Below, one piece after another: positions 34,751 to 44,263 of a stretch of DNA of 64,000 bases. The notes below the pieces were generated by a model, which saw only the letters and a program-made list of their open reading frames with translations, was not told the DNA's origin and did not search any database. The DNA comes from Sphingobacterium sp. ML3W (lineage in GTDB: Bacteria > Bacteroidota > Bacteroidia > Sphingobacteriales > Sphingobacteriaceae), in NCBI RefSeq assembly GCF_029542085.1, contig NZ_CP107036.1, forward strand, positions 4,340,001 to 4,404,000, read 5' to 3'. Each line of letters begins with the position of its first letter. The stretch's first letter is position 1. A program made the position numbers and the translations under genes.

Positions 34751-37102
34751 TTATTTCTTCTTTTTTGTTTTTTTTGAACTCAGCCCATCCTTCAATTCAC
34801 TTGTCATCGAATATGGAGCTGCACTCAAGGTTGTCCCCCTATTATAGTTTGGTTTAGCTGTCATATCAAAATTAAGATTCCCACCTTCATGGAGTGCCTT
34901 ATGACTTAACCAGTTTTTACCATAATTTGTTCCATTCAACTGCAGCGCATTGACATAAACATTTTCATTCGAATTCTTAGGTGCATTTATTGTCAATGTC
35001 TTACCATTTTCGAAAGTTAATGTAGCTTTTTTAAATAACGGAGCCCCAAGCACATATTCGTCTGTCGCTGGACAAACCGGATAGAAACCTAAAGCAGAAA
35101 ATACATACCAGGCCGATGTTTGACCATTATCTTCGTCGCCACAATAACCGTCAGGAGTTGGCTTATACATTCTGTCCATAACCTGACGCACCCAATATTG
35201 CGTTTTCCATGGTTGGCCTGCATAATTATACAGATATGGCATATGCTGAATCGGCTGGTTACCATGCGCATATTGCCCCATATTAGCAACCTGCATCTCC
35301 CGAATTTCATGGATAATACCACCATAGTAGCTATCATCATAATTTGGAGCCTGAACAAATACAGAATCCAGCATATTGACAAAAGTTTTCTCTCCCCCCA
35401 TTAAATCGATCAGTCCCTGCACATCATGGAAGACACTCCAGGAGTAATGCCAACTATTACCTTCAGTGAATGCATCCCCCCATTTCAATGGATTGAAAGG
35501 AGCTTGGAATTTGCCATCTTTATTTTTACCACGCATTAGATTGGTGGAAGGGTCAAATAAGTTCTTATAATTTTGAGCACGTTTAGCATAGAGATCAATC
35601 TCAGTCTTAGGACGGTTCAATGCTTTTGCCAATTGGTATATTGTAAAGTCATCATAAGCATATTCTAATGTCCGGGCAGCATTTTCATTGATTTTAACAT
35701 CATAGGGAACATAGCCTAAGCTATTGTAATATTCAACACCTTTTCGTCCAACAGCGGTCATTGGCCCCTCATTATTTGCACCATGTTGCAAGGCCTCATA
35801 TAGTTTGTTGATATCATAACCACGCAAGCCCTTCATATAGGCATCTGAAACTACCGAAGCAGAGTTGTTACCAACCATGATATCCGCATATCCAGGGCTA
35901 CTCCATTCAGGCAGAAACCCACCCTCCAGATAAGCATTAAGCAATCCCTCCTGCATTTCTTTATTGATAGAAGGATACATAAAGTTTAAGAAAGGATACA
36001 AGGCTCTAAAGGTATCCCAGAAACCTGTACCACCAAACAAGTACCCTGGTAGCGTTTTACCATTATATGGGCTGAAATGAACCGCCTTTCCTTGTGCATC
36101 GATTTCATATAGTTTATTCGGGAAAAATAATGTACGGTACATTGTAGAATAAAATGTGCGCAATTGATCAATATCATCACCTTCAACCTTAATTTTACCT
36201 AAGGTCGTATTCCATATCTGGCGTCCATCTTCTTTAACTTGGTCGAATGACTTATTGCCGAGCTCATTTAAGTTTAACAAAGCTTGATCAGCACTGATAA
36301 AAGAGGACGCAACCTTTACCTGAACAGGTTTTGATTTATCCTTAACTTTGAAACCAACAATGGCGCCTGTATGATCACCTTTGATTTTCAGCTGGCCATC
36401 TTTCTTTTCTTTTCCCTCCCAGGTAGCAACACTAGCAAAAGGTTGATCGAAAACAAGGACAAAATAGTTCTTGAAATTTTCAGGCAATGGGCCGCGTGCA
36501 TATTTCGACGAGTAGCCAATGATCATATTTTTTTCGGGGATGATCTGAACTTCCGACCCTTTTTCATAAGCGTCCAAAACGATATAAGCATCATCCGTCT
36601 TATTGAAAGAGATCCGAAACATCGCCGCGCGTTCAGTCGGTGTCATCTCCGCTGTCACATCGTGATCAGCTAAATACACAGAATAATAATATGGTTTTAC
36701 AACTTCAGCTTTATGTGAAAACCAGCTTGCACGCTCATCCTGATCAAACACTGGTTTTCCGGTAACAGGCATAATAGAGAAAACACCATAGTCATTCATC
36801 CAGGGAGAAGGCTGATGTGTTTGTTTCAGTCCACGGATCTTATCAGCTGTATATTGATACTGCCATCCATCGCCATTTTTTCCGGTCTGTGGAGTCCACA
36901 TATTCATCCCCCATGGTCTTGCTATGGAAGGATAAGTATTCCCGTTGGATAGCTCAAATTTGGATTCTGTACCCATTAAAGGATTCACCAGATCGACAGC
37001 TTCCATTTGCTGTCCTCTAAACTTCTGAGCCAAAACCGGTTTTGCGCAAAACAAACCCAAGGACAGTAATGACCCTAGAAAAACACTTAATGATTTCTTC
37101 AT
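34751..37102 (-). CDS. GH92 family alpha-mannosidase (alpha-1,2 type likely)
   Basis: This 783-residue enzyme has a signal peptide (about 1-25, ending VLAQ) and an unusual Lys-rich C-terminal tail (KKTKKKK). Catalytic positions are Glu547 in FTEGNSW and Asp656 and Asp658 in GDEDNGQTSAW. The HE pair at 598-599 keeps the same distance from the acid Glu (51 and 52 residues) that I recall for BT3990, which favours alpha-1,2-mannose. It is a paralog of the enzyme at 29162, with long identical stretches such as HGNQPIQHMPYLYNY. It is the first gene of the operon after the regulator, with a promoter and operator 28-71 bp upstream. Confidence 0.93.
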   Translation of the reverse strand: MKKSLSVFLGSLLSLGLFCAKPVLAQKFRGQQMEAVDLVNPLMGTESKFELSNGNTYPSIARPWGMNMWTPQTGKNGDGWQYQYTADKIRGLKQTHQPSPWMNDYGVFSIMPVTGKPVFDQDERASWFSHKAEVVKPYYYSVYLADHDVTAEMTPTERAAMFRISFNKTDDAYIVLDAYEKGSEVQIIPEKNMIIGYSSKYARGPLPENFKNYFVLVFDQPFASVATWEGKEKKDGQLKIKGDHTGAIVGFKVKDKSKPVQVKVASSFISADQALLNLNELGNKSFDQVKEDGRQIWNTTLGKIKVEGDDIDQLRTFYSTMYRTLFFPNKLYEIDAQGKAVHFSPYNGKTLPGYLFGGTGFWDTFRALYPFLNFMYPSINKEMQEGLLNAYLEGGFLPEWSSPGYADIMVGNNSASVVSDAYMKGLRGYDINKLYEALQHGANNEGPMTAVGRKGVEYYNSLGYVPYDVKINENAARTLEYAYDDFTIYQLAKALNRPKTEIDLYAKRAQNYKNLFDPSTNLMRGKNKDGKFQAPFNPLKWGDAFTEGNSWHYSWSVFHDVQGLIDLMGGEKTFVNMLDSVFVQAPNYDDSYYGGIIHEIREMQVANMGQYAHGNQPIQHMPYLYNYAGQPWKTQYWVRQVMDRMYKPTPDGYCGDEDNGQTSAWYVFSALGFYPVCPATDEYVLGAPLFKKATLTFENGKTLTINAPKNSNENVYVNALQLNGTNYGKNWLSHKALHEGGNLNFDMTAKPNYNRGTTLSAAPYSMTSELKDGLSSKKTKKKK

Positions 37103-37129
37103 TATTTAGGATATATATAAATATTTCTA

Positions 37130-37173
37130 CTAAAACGTATTAGTAAAGATATAAAAAAGAATATTAAATCAAA
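37130..37173 (-). promoter_or_regulatory. Promoter with LacI-type operator for the GH92 operon
   Basis: On the minus strand, TTTG (37173-37170), an 18-bp spacer and TATCTTTA (37151-37144) resemble a Bacteroidota -33/-7 promoter. Directly after it comes CTAATACGTTTTAG (37143-37130), a pseudo-palindromic LacI-type operator sitting over the likely transcription start, as expected for repression. The core 18 bases match the site at 31494-31511 exactly. Confidence 0.65.
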
Positions 37174-37273
37174 AAAACTCGGAGCTTTCGCATATTAGGT
37201 CTTATGATTTTTACAATAAGGCTTTATTTTCTTTAAGACAAATTTCGGATTTACCCCGCTTCAGGTATTGATA

Positions 37274-38260
37274 CTATCTTTTGATCAAATTTGTCGAAAT
37301 CACATATTCCTTCGGACTGGTAATCCCACGATCTATTTCCCTCAACAATACCTTCACACAGGTTTTTGCCAATGGCTCCAATGGTTGTTGGATGCAGGAG
37401 ATCTTAGGATTTAATATATCGAACAATTCATGATCGTCAAAAGAAAACAACGGAAAACTAAATTGTTCCCCTCCTTCAGTCCGAAGCGATTTCAAACCGA
37501 GGATGCAGAGGTAATTGGTCGTAAAAAATAAACCATCTAAATCCGCATTTTTAGATACCCAGCTCTGCACAGCAGCTATACCCTTTTGTCGTAAACGACG
37601 ATATGGTAATTGCAGTATCCTCGCTTGCATACCTGTTTCCTCACAAAACTCTAGATAAGCATCTTTACGGGCGAGCATCTGGGGCTGATCCGAATCGATT
37701 GTAATCAATCCAAAATTTTTACATCCAATAGACTGCAAATATGAACAGGCCTTCCGGCTGCTGACTCCGTTGTCAATATGAACATAATGTGCCGCTATAT
37801 CAGGTGAATTTCGATCGAAAACAACTAAGGGCACTTTATATTCCAAGATTTTTCGTTGATGTTCCTCCAAGTTTACCGTAGGTGCTAGAATTATGCCCTC
37901 TACCTTCTTTTCAAGCATGAAATCAATGATATCTCGTGCATTTTGAGGATCTCCCAAAGTACTACTGTATAATACATGGTAATTTTTCTTGCGCAGCAGC
38001 TCCTCTACATACAAAGCAAAAGGGCCAAAAAAGGAATCTCCAATATTTTCGACAATCAACCCAATTGTATTCGAACGCCCCGTAGCCAAGCTCTTCGCTA
38101 AAGAATTGGGCTTATAGCCTACTTTTGCTACATAATCCAGCACGCGCCTCTCAAGGTCCTTACTGATACGCGCCTGTTCGGCTTTATGATTGATCACCAA
38201 TGAAACAGTAGATTTGGAGACATTCAGTTCCTGTGCAATTTCTTTAATAGATTTGGCCAT
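37274..38260 (-). CDS. LacI family transcriptional regulator of the GH92 locus
   Basis: This 328-residue protein starts with a LacI-type HTH: SIKEIAQELNVSKSTVSLVI (residues 4-23), then the hinge region VGYKPNSLAKSLATGRSN. The rest is a periplasmic-binding-protein-like sensor, with TIGLIVENIGDSFFGPFALY and GIILAPTVNLEEHQRKILEY. Effectors are usually sugars. It lies just upstream of the first GH92 gene in the same direction, with 171 bp between. That gap holds one of two identical operator-like sites, and the other is before the third GH92 gene, so it most likely represses both until mannose or a mannoside appears. The effector is not known. Confidence 0.92.
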   Translation of the reverse strand: MAKSIKEIAQELNVSKSTVSLVINHKAEQARISKDLERRVLDYVAKVGYKPNSLAKSLATGRSNTIGLIVENIGDSFFGPFALYVEELLRKKNYHVLYSSTLGDPQNARDIIDFMLEKKVEGIILAPTVNLEEHQRKILEYKVPLVVFDRNSPDIAAHYVHIDNGVSSRKACSYLQSIGCKNFGLITIDSDQPQMLARKDAYLEFCEETGMQARILQLPYRRLRQKGIAAVQSWVSKNADLDGLFFTTNYLCILGLKSLRTEGGEQFSFPLFSFDDHELFDILNPKISCIQQPLEPLAKTCVKVLLREIDRGITSPKEYVISTNLIKR

Positions 38261-38789
38261 AAGAGCATTTCATAAAATTAAGTGAAATTAGAAAATAAAA
38301 TGAAAAGTAACTTCCTATCAAGATCAATGAATTCTTAAACAATCGTGTGCATAAAATTATCTGAACATGTTTTTGACAAACCCCGTCCATATTACCGTGC
38401 ATATTTCAACAATTGAAACTCTTTATGCTGGTGACATTTCGTTGTTCCCACATTTCTGTTTAATACCAAATAACTTCTTCGTGACAACTGGGGATCTTGG
38501 TTGCAGTAGCCCTGTTTACTAGCTCCTTATCTCACTAACACAATAGCATCTGAGGTCAGCTAAAGTATCTTCACCATAATAATACTATAACACTACTTAG
38601 TCAATACTTCACGCGTACTGGAGCTCTATCTTGTCAACGAATTATTATTTTACTGATCTATATCAAAAAACATTAATTTTTGTCGAATATTAATAAATAT
38701 TCAAAAGTAAATACAAAAATCTGAGCTACTTTATCATTTTTTAATGAAAATGTTAATTTTTTTTTAAATTTACTCGCTGCTAGCTCCTT
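38261..38789. other. 529-bp gene-free region between divergent loci
   Basis: No credible coding frame is seen. It must carry the promoter of the LacI-type gene on one side and that of the sigma-factor gene on the other. CTAGCTCCTTAT occurs at 38519-38530 and again at 38780-38791, the second copy running into the ATG of the sigma gene. The stretch 38640-38770 is very AT-rich. No strong hairpin or RNA gene was recognised. Confidence 0.5.
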
Positions 38790-39362
38790 ATGAAAAACAC
38801 CAAATCATACCAATACCAAGAACTTCTCCCCCTTATACAGCAAGGGGATCAGCGAGCTTTTTCGGTATTATATGATTTATTTGCCCCCGATCTGACTTCT
38901 TTTATAGCAAAAAAAATCAGCAGTCGTGAAATCGCTGAGGATATCCTACATGACCTTTTTATTTCAGTATGGAAAAATAGGGCTTTAATTGCAGAAATAG
39001 AGTCTCTTCCGGCTTATCTATTTAGTTCTTGCCGCTATTTGGTGCTTGCCCATTACCGCAAAGAGATGAAAATACAGATTACCCAAGGCATTGAACATCT
39101 TGAGTTTGAAGATCAATCCATACCAATCGAGGATCGACTTTATTACCGTTACATCATCGACATTGTTGCCAAAGAAGTAGAAAATCTTCCTCAAAAATGT
39201 CAGGAAGTATTCAAGTTGAGCCGCGAATATTATATGAGTAACAAAGAGATTGCTATAAAATTAGGAATCAGTGAATCCACTGTAGAAAAACATATCAACA
39301 AGGCTATTCGCCATTTACGCACCGCAACAGGTAATCTATTTCACTTTATCTTATTCTTTTAG
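38790..39362 (+). CDS. ECF-type RNA polymerase sigma factor
   Basis: This 190-residue sigma-70 family protein of the extracytoplasmic-function type has region 2 with GDQRAFSVLYDLFAPDLTSF and EDILHDLFISVWKNR (about 18-65), and region 4 with LPQKCQEVFKLSREYYMSNK and IAIKLGISESTVEKHINKAI (about 131-170), which is the -35 binding HTH. An anti-sigma FecR-type gene starts 111 bp later, then the SusC gene that carries an STN domain, so this is a classic trans-envelope signalling set. It should direct transcription of the following SusC/SusD operon. The inducer is unknown. Confidence 0.93.
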   Translation: MKNTKSYQYQELLPLIQQGDQRAFSVLYDLFAPDLTSFIAKKISSREIAEDILHDLFISVWKNRALIAEIESLPAYLFSSCRYLVLAHYRKEMKIQITQGIEHLEFEDQSIPIEDRLYYRYIIDIVAKEVENLPQKCQEVFKLSREYYMSNKEIAIKLGISESTVEKHINKAIRHLRTATGNLFHFILFF

Positions 39363-39473
39363 TTATCCGCAATCTTCTATTAATAAAAAAATATATTTTT
39401 TTTCATTTTGAGTAGAGGCTCCTTCCTTTTTACATCACTTGTATTATAACCAACCAGTATAACGTTGCGATTT

Positions 39474-40601
39474 ATGAAGCGAGTGAAAGAATTATATAGA
39501 CTGATTAGCAGTTTTCTGAGCCGGTCCGAAAATATTGAGGAACGTAAACAACTTTTTAAGTGGTTTGATCAGCAATCGGCCGGTAAAATACCCCCAGAGC
39601 AGTTTTCTACCATCCAAAAGAATGTAAAAAATCGCTTGTTAGCTGAAATTGGCGTAATAGAAAAAAAATCCAATAATATAAAGTATGTAAGGATTATCAG
39701 TGCAGCAGCAGCCGTATTGATAATCGCTTTTTTCACCTATAGATACTGGCCTGCAGCAGAGCACATTGCTTCCAACAAGCTACTAGCATCGATTCCTCCA
39801 GGAAGCGAAAAGGCTATTATCATCCTAGCAGATGGCAAACAGATCAATCTCGATGAATTATCGCTAAATCAGAGAATCCAAGTCGGAGAGACAATTCTAA
39901 CAAAAGATGCTCAGGGGAAAATCAGTTATCAAAATGCCACTACCGGAAAAATTATTCCGCAACAAAACACATTAAAAACTCCTAAAGGAGCAACCTATGA
40001 ACTCGTTTTAGCAGATGGCACATTGGTTAGTCTCAACGCTGACTCGAAGCTAACTTATCCTTCTTCATTTGAGTCGGGAGACCGTATCGTCGAGTTGGAA
40101 GGTGAAGCTTATTTTCGGGTAACAAAAACAAAAGACCACAAAAGCTTCATTGTTAAGACAAAAAACCAACAAACGAAGGTACTCGGCACAAAATTTAATA
40201 TCAATGCCTATTCAGATGAAGAAGATATCCGTACCAGTCTAGAAGAAGGTTCAGTGATTGTTTCCGAACAGCGCAGTGCAATTAAATTAAGGCCCAACGA
40301 GCAAGCATTTTCTGAGAACGGGAAACTCCGTTCGAAGACCATCAATATAGACCAAGTACTTAGTTGGAAAAGCGGTCAATTCTGTTTTGATGGGACAAAT
40401 ACATCTGAAGTGTTTAAAGAAATCGCAAGGTGGTATGATATAGATGTCACGTATAATGGAACGAGCAATGCCAGTCAATATAGTGGGAAAATTCCCCGGA
40501 ATTTAAGTTTAGATAAGCTTATTCAGCTTTTGAATTATGCAAATATCCAAACAAAAGCTGTTATAGGAAAGAATAATAGAATCAACTTAATCATCACATA
40601 A
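39474..40601 (+). CDS. FecR-family anti-sigma factor
   Basis: This 375-residue protein is counted from the ATG at 39474; a TTG three codons earlier is in frame but less likely. It has a short cytoplasmic part that binds the sigma factor, one transmembrane segment (about 70-87, RIISAAAAVLIIAFFTY), and a periplasmic FecR domain with TPKGATYELVLADGTLVSLN and VELEGEAYFRV, then a C-terminal part with GTKFNINAYSDEE and FDGTNTSEVFKEIARWYDID, which resembles an STN-like domain. It holds the sigma factor inactive and releases it when the SusC partner signals. It lies between the sigma and SusC genes in the same direction. Confidence 0.93.
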   Translation: MKRVKELYRLISSFLSRSENIEERKQLFKWFDQQSAGKIPPEQFSTIQKNVKNRLLAEIGVIEKKSNNIKYVRIISAAAAVLIIAFFTYRYWPAAEHIASNKLLASIPPGSEKAIIILADGKQINLDELSLNQRIQVGETILTKDAQGKISYQNATTGKIIPQQNTLKTPKGATYELVLADGTLVSLNADSKLTYPSSFESGDRIVELEGEAYFRVTKTKDHKSFIVKTKNQQTKVLGTKFNINAYSDEEDIRTSLEEGSVIVSEQRSAIKLRPNEQAFSENGKLRSKTINIDQVLSWKSGQFCFDGTNTSEVFKEIARWYDIDVTYNGTSNASQYSGKIPRNLSLDKLIQLLNYANIQTKAVIGKNNRINLIIT

Positions 40602-40696
40602 CCAAAATTATTACTGAAATGAAAAGCGAAAAACTACCACCCTAATTCCTGGCTATTGATATCAATAAAGACGGATCCTGTTGGCGCAGAACCCGT

Positions 40697-40724
40697 CCAA
40701 CTTATTGGTATTAAAGTATCGTCT
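40697..40724 (+). promoter_or_regulatory. Candidate ECF-sigma promoter before the SusC gene
   Basis: CCAACTT (40697-40703), a 16-bp spacer and CGTCT (40720-40724) fit the general AAC/CGTC form of ECF sigma promoters. It is about 40 bp upstream of the SusC start codon, a suitable place for the sigma factor encoded at 38790 to act. Only the pattern supports it. Confidence 0.35.
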
Positions 40725-40764
40725 AACTTCTAAATTATTAACACGTTAAAACCAAACGAATTTA

Positions 40765-43700
40765 ATGAAATTTACCTTAACTCCGTTCATTAAGAAGGAG
40801 AAAGATTTTCATTCGACCAATTTGGACGCTAACCTAGCGTCCTATATATGGCGAATTTATGAAAAACAAAAGCCTCTTTGTGCGCGCCCATTATCTAGAT
40901 CTCTCATGAGGATCAACTTAATCACCCTACTACTAGGCCTAGGTCTGTCTCAAGTAGATGCAAACACCTATGCCCAACAGATTAGCTTAAAAAAGCAAAA
41001 ATCGAGTCTGGAATCGATCTTAAAAAACCTCGAAAAACAGAGCGGTTATTCATTTTTTTACAAGAAAAATGAGATCAACCAGATCATCGACTTAACTGCT
41101 GAAATCAAGGATACCCCATTTAAACAAGCGTTAAATGTTATTCTGAACAAAGCAAATCTGTCTTATGACTTTTTTGATAAAACAGTAGTTGTTAAAAAAA
41201 ATACAGAAAGGCAACGACAAATAACGAGAATAACATTAGCTCCAGAACGAGTCGTCCTGACCACGCAACAACAATATGTAAAAGGAAGAGTAATTGATGA
41301 CGAAGGGAGACCGGTCTCGGGAGCATCAATTCGCCTTAAAGAAGATGCACGAAAAGGCGTTATGAGTCTGCCTGACGGAAGCTTTGCATTGCCCATATCT
41401 TCACTTAACGAAATTCTGGTTATAACTTCCTTGGGCTACGAAAGACAGGAAATTAAAGCGAGCTTAAATCCCGATAAGATGGTTATTCGCTTAAAGAAGC
41501 AAGAAAATGCGCTTGAGGAAGCTGTTGTTTCTACAGGTATTTTTAAGAAGGAAGACAAAAGTTTCACAGGAGCATCACGTACGATTACGACAAAAGAATT
41601 GCGACAATATGGTGCCAGAAACCTTGTGACCTCTTTACGTAATATCGATCCATCGTTTAATATAATCGAGAATAATCTTTTCGGTAACGATCCTAATCGA
41701 CTTCCAGAAATTCAGATGCGGGGAAATTCCAGTATCCCAAATGTGAATGAAATTCAAAGCGAATCTGCAAGTCAGCTTAACACACCACTGATTGTTCTAG
41801 ATGGTTTCCAGACATCACTTCAGGCACTTATCGATATTAATGAAAACGATGTCGCTTCTGTTACCCTCTTGAAAGACGCTGCAGCGACTGCACTTTACGG
41901 TTCCCGAGGTGCTAATGGGGTCATCGTCATTACAACAAAACTTCCGAGACCGGGTAAATTACGTTTAAGTTTTGGATCAGAGCTAAAGGTTGAAAATGCT
42001 GACTTATCGGCTTACCACCTCCTTAATGCAAGAAACAAGCTCGAGTTGGAACGTATTACCGGACTTTATGACTCTCCAAATGCAAGTACCGACATTCCGA
42101 ATAAACGTTATTATAATTTTCTGCTAGATGAAGTTAATAGCGGCGTAGAAACGGACTGGATGGCTATTCCACTGCGCACATCCTACGCATTAAGAAGTAA
42201 TTTAAGATTGGAAGGCGGTGATAACCAGTTCCGTTATTCAGCCGGTATTCAAAATAACAATACAGCCGGTGTAATGAAAGGTTCTTCCAGAAATACACTG
42301 AATGGATCTATCACCCTATCTTATACCTACAAAAATTTGATATTTAGAAATTATTTAAACATTAATAATATTAAGAATCAGCAGTCACCATATGGATCAT
42401 TCAGCGATTATTTCGACCTCAATCCGTATTGGCGTCCTTATGATAAAGATGGAAATGTAAATAAAGTATTGGGCGATCCGGGTACAACCGATTATTCAAA
42501 TATATGGACTACCCTCCCAACGAACCCATTATATAATGCTACTCTAAAAACATTTGACAAAGGAGAACAAACAGATATAACCAATCAGACTGCTGTCGAA
42601 TGGTCGATTCAAGAAGGATTAAGATTAATTGGTAAATTCAGCTTTACGAAATCGGATAAACAGTCCGATACGTTTAAACCGGCAGAACATACTGACTTTA
42701 CCAATTATACTGGAGTCGATGTCTTTAGAAAAGGAGCTTATTGGATTGGTCTCAATCGTGGAATGAAATACGAGGGAGCTTTAAATCTATCCTACAGCAA
42801 AAAAATAAAAGAAAAACATCAGATTTTTGTCGGAACAGAGGCAAATATTTTTCAGGATAACACATCGCAACTAACAAACGCCGCAGAAGGTTTTCCAAAC
42901 AGTGATCTTGATTTTCCATCGATGGCACTGCAATATATGAAAGATGGAAAACCTTCAGGAAACGAATACTACTATCGTACAGTGGGTTTCGTTGGAAATG
43001 CCAATTATAACTTTGATAACCGTTATTTTATTGACGGTACATTCCGTATGGATGGCTCATCACAATTTGGCGCCAACAAGCGTTTTGCGCCTTTTTGGTC
43101 AGCAGGTCTCGGCTGGAATTTGCACGAAGAAAAGTTCTTTAAAAAGAATGATATTGTCAATCGACTTAAATTACGTGGTTCAGTAGGGACATCCGGGTCT
43201 ACAAAATTCAATACTTACCAGGCGTTGACAACTTATGGCTACTACACTTCCGATAGATATTATAATTGGCTGGGAGCTTATGTCTTGGGTCTCGGCAATC
43301 CGGATCTAAAATGGCAGCAGGTGCTTAAATACAATATCGGAACCGATATCGACCTTTTCGACCGTTATTTAACGTTACAGGCCAACTATTATATTGAAAA
43401 CACCAATGACCTCGTTTCGTCCGTTAATACCCCCGCATCAAGTGGTGTAGGCTATTATACAGCCAACATCGGAAAATTACGAAATAAAGGATTCGAGTTA
43501 TATGCGACAGTTTATCTGATGAAAAAACCAACCGGTCTAACCTGGTCAGTTTCGGGCTCAGTATTACATAACAAAAATAAGGTACTTGAAACTTCACAAG
43601 CATTAAAAGACGCGCAGAAAACACTTCAGGGGGATCTCTATAATGCCAATAAAATGTACATCGAGGGATATTCTAGCAACGCGATTTGGGTAGTCCCATC

Positions 43701-44259
43701 CCTGGGAATAGACCCGAGCACAGGGAAAGAGCTTTATCTCGCTGCTGACGGAACACCAACTTACACTTGGGCATCAAAAGATGTTACTGCTGTCGGAAAC
43801 ACGGACCCTAAAGTTTGGGGTAATTTCAATACGATGTTACGCTACAAAGGATTCACCTTTACCGCTTCATTCGGTTACCGTTTTGGAGGCCAGGCGTATA
43901 ATAGAACACTTGCTGAACGAGTAGAAACCAGTAGTTACAAATATAATGTTGACGAACGTGTATACACCGGCAGATGGCAGAACCCCGGCGATTACGCTCC
44001 CTTCAAAGGACTCTTAAATACAAACCCAACCTATAAAACGTCCCGGTTTGTCCAGGATGAGAACACCATTTATGCGAGAAGTTTCAACTTCCAATATGAT
44101 TTTCGCTACATGAACTGGGTTAAAAAAATAGGCTTTGAAAATGTCAATATAGGACTGGATGTTTCTGATCCATTTATTATTTCCAGTATTCGTCAGGAAC
44201 GGGGTACAAATTATCCATTCTCAAGACAGGTTACTTTTAGTCTCAACGCAACATTTTAA
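40765..44259 (+). CDS. SusC/RagA family TonB-linked transporter with STN signalling domain
   Basis: This 1164-residue channel has a long N-terminal leader with a signal segment around residues 49-68 (MRINLITLLLGLGLSQVDA), so M49 is a possible alternative start. Then come an STN domain (about 73-135, LESILKNLEKQSGYSFFYKK), which contacts the FecR protein, a carboxypeptidase-like domain (KGRVIDDEGRPVSGASI, about 172-250), a plug (ALEEAVVSTGIFKKEDKS to RGANGVIVITTK) and a barrel ending LNATF. It is thus both transporter and signal receiver for the sigma/FecR pair. The following genes lack a glycosidase, so the cargo is unclear; a peptide or other non-sugar ligand is possible. Confidence 0.94.
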   Translation: MKFTLTPFIKKEKDFHSTNLDANLASYIWRIYEKQKPLCARPLSRSLMRINLITLLLGLGLSQVDANTYAQQISLKKQKSSLESILKNLEKQSGYSFFYKKNEINQIIDLTAEIKDTPFKQALNVILNKANLSYDFFDKTVVVKKNTERQRQITRITLAPERVVLTTQQQYVKGRVIDDEGRPVSGASIRLKEDARKGVMSLPDGSFALPISSLNEILVITSLGYERQEIKASLNPDKMVIRLKKQENALEEAVVSTGIFKKEDKSFTGASRTITTKELRQYGARNLVTSLRNIDPSFNIIENNLFGNDPNRLPEIQMRGNSSIPNVNEIQSESASQLNTPLIVLDGFQTSLQALIDINENDVASVTLLKDAAATALYGSRGANGVIVITTKLPRPGKLRLSFGSELKVENADLSAYHLLNARNKLELERITGLYDSPNASTDIPNKRYYNFLLDEVNSGVETDWMAIPLRTSYALRSNLRLEGGDNQFRYSAGIQNNNTAGVMKGSSRNTLNGSITLSYTYKNLIFRNYLNINNIKNQQSPYGSFSDYFDLNPYWRPYDKDGNVNKVLGDPGTTDYSNIWTTLPTNPLYNATLKTFDKGEQTDITNQTAVEWSIQEGLRLIGKFSFTKSDKQSDTFKPAEHTDFTNYTGVDVFRKGAYWIGLNRGMKYEGALNLSYSKKIKEKHQIFVGTEANIFQDNTSQLTNAAEGFPNSDLDFPSMALQYMKDGKPSGNEYYYRTVGFVGNANYNFDNRYFIDGTFRMDGSSQFGANKRFAPFWSAGLGWNLHEEKFFKKNDIVNRLKLRGSVGTSGSTKFNTYQALTTYGYYTSDRYYNWLGAYVLGLGNPDLKWQQVLKYNIGTDIDLFDRYLTLQANYYIENTNDLVSSVNTPASSGVGYYTANIGKLRNKGFELYATVYLMKKPTGLTWSVSGSVLHNKNKVLETSQALKDAQKTLQGDLYNANKMYIEGYSSNAIWVVPSLGIDPSTGKELYLAADGTPTYTWASKDVTAVGNTDPKVWGNFNTMLRYKGFTFTASFGYRFGGQAYNRTLAERVETSSYKYNVDERVYTGRWQNPGDYAPFKGLLNTNPTYKTSRFVQDENTIYARSFNFQYDFRYMNWVKKIGFENVNIGLDVSDPFIISSIRQERGTNYPFSRQVTFSLNATF

Positions 44260-44263
44260 TAAA

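Noticed and set aside
34751..37102. Idea that HGNQP marks loss of the GH92 catalytic acid (mannose-phosphate type enzyme)
   Set aside because: Spacing to the DxD motif shows that the acid is the Glu in EGNSW, which is present in all three enzymes; the Gln is at another position.
44159..44263. N-terminal extension of the SusD protein
   Set aside because: It overlaps the SusC gene out of frame; the ATG at 44264 gives a clean lipoprotein signal.
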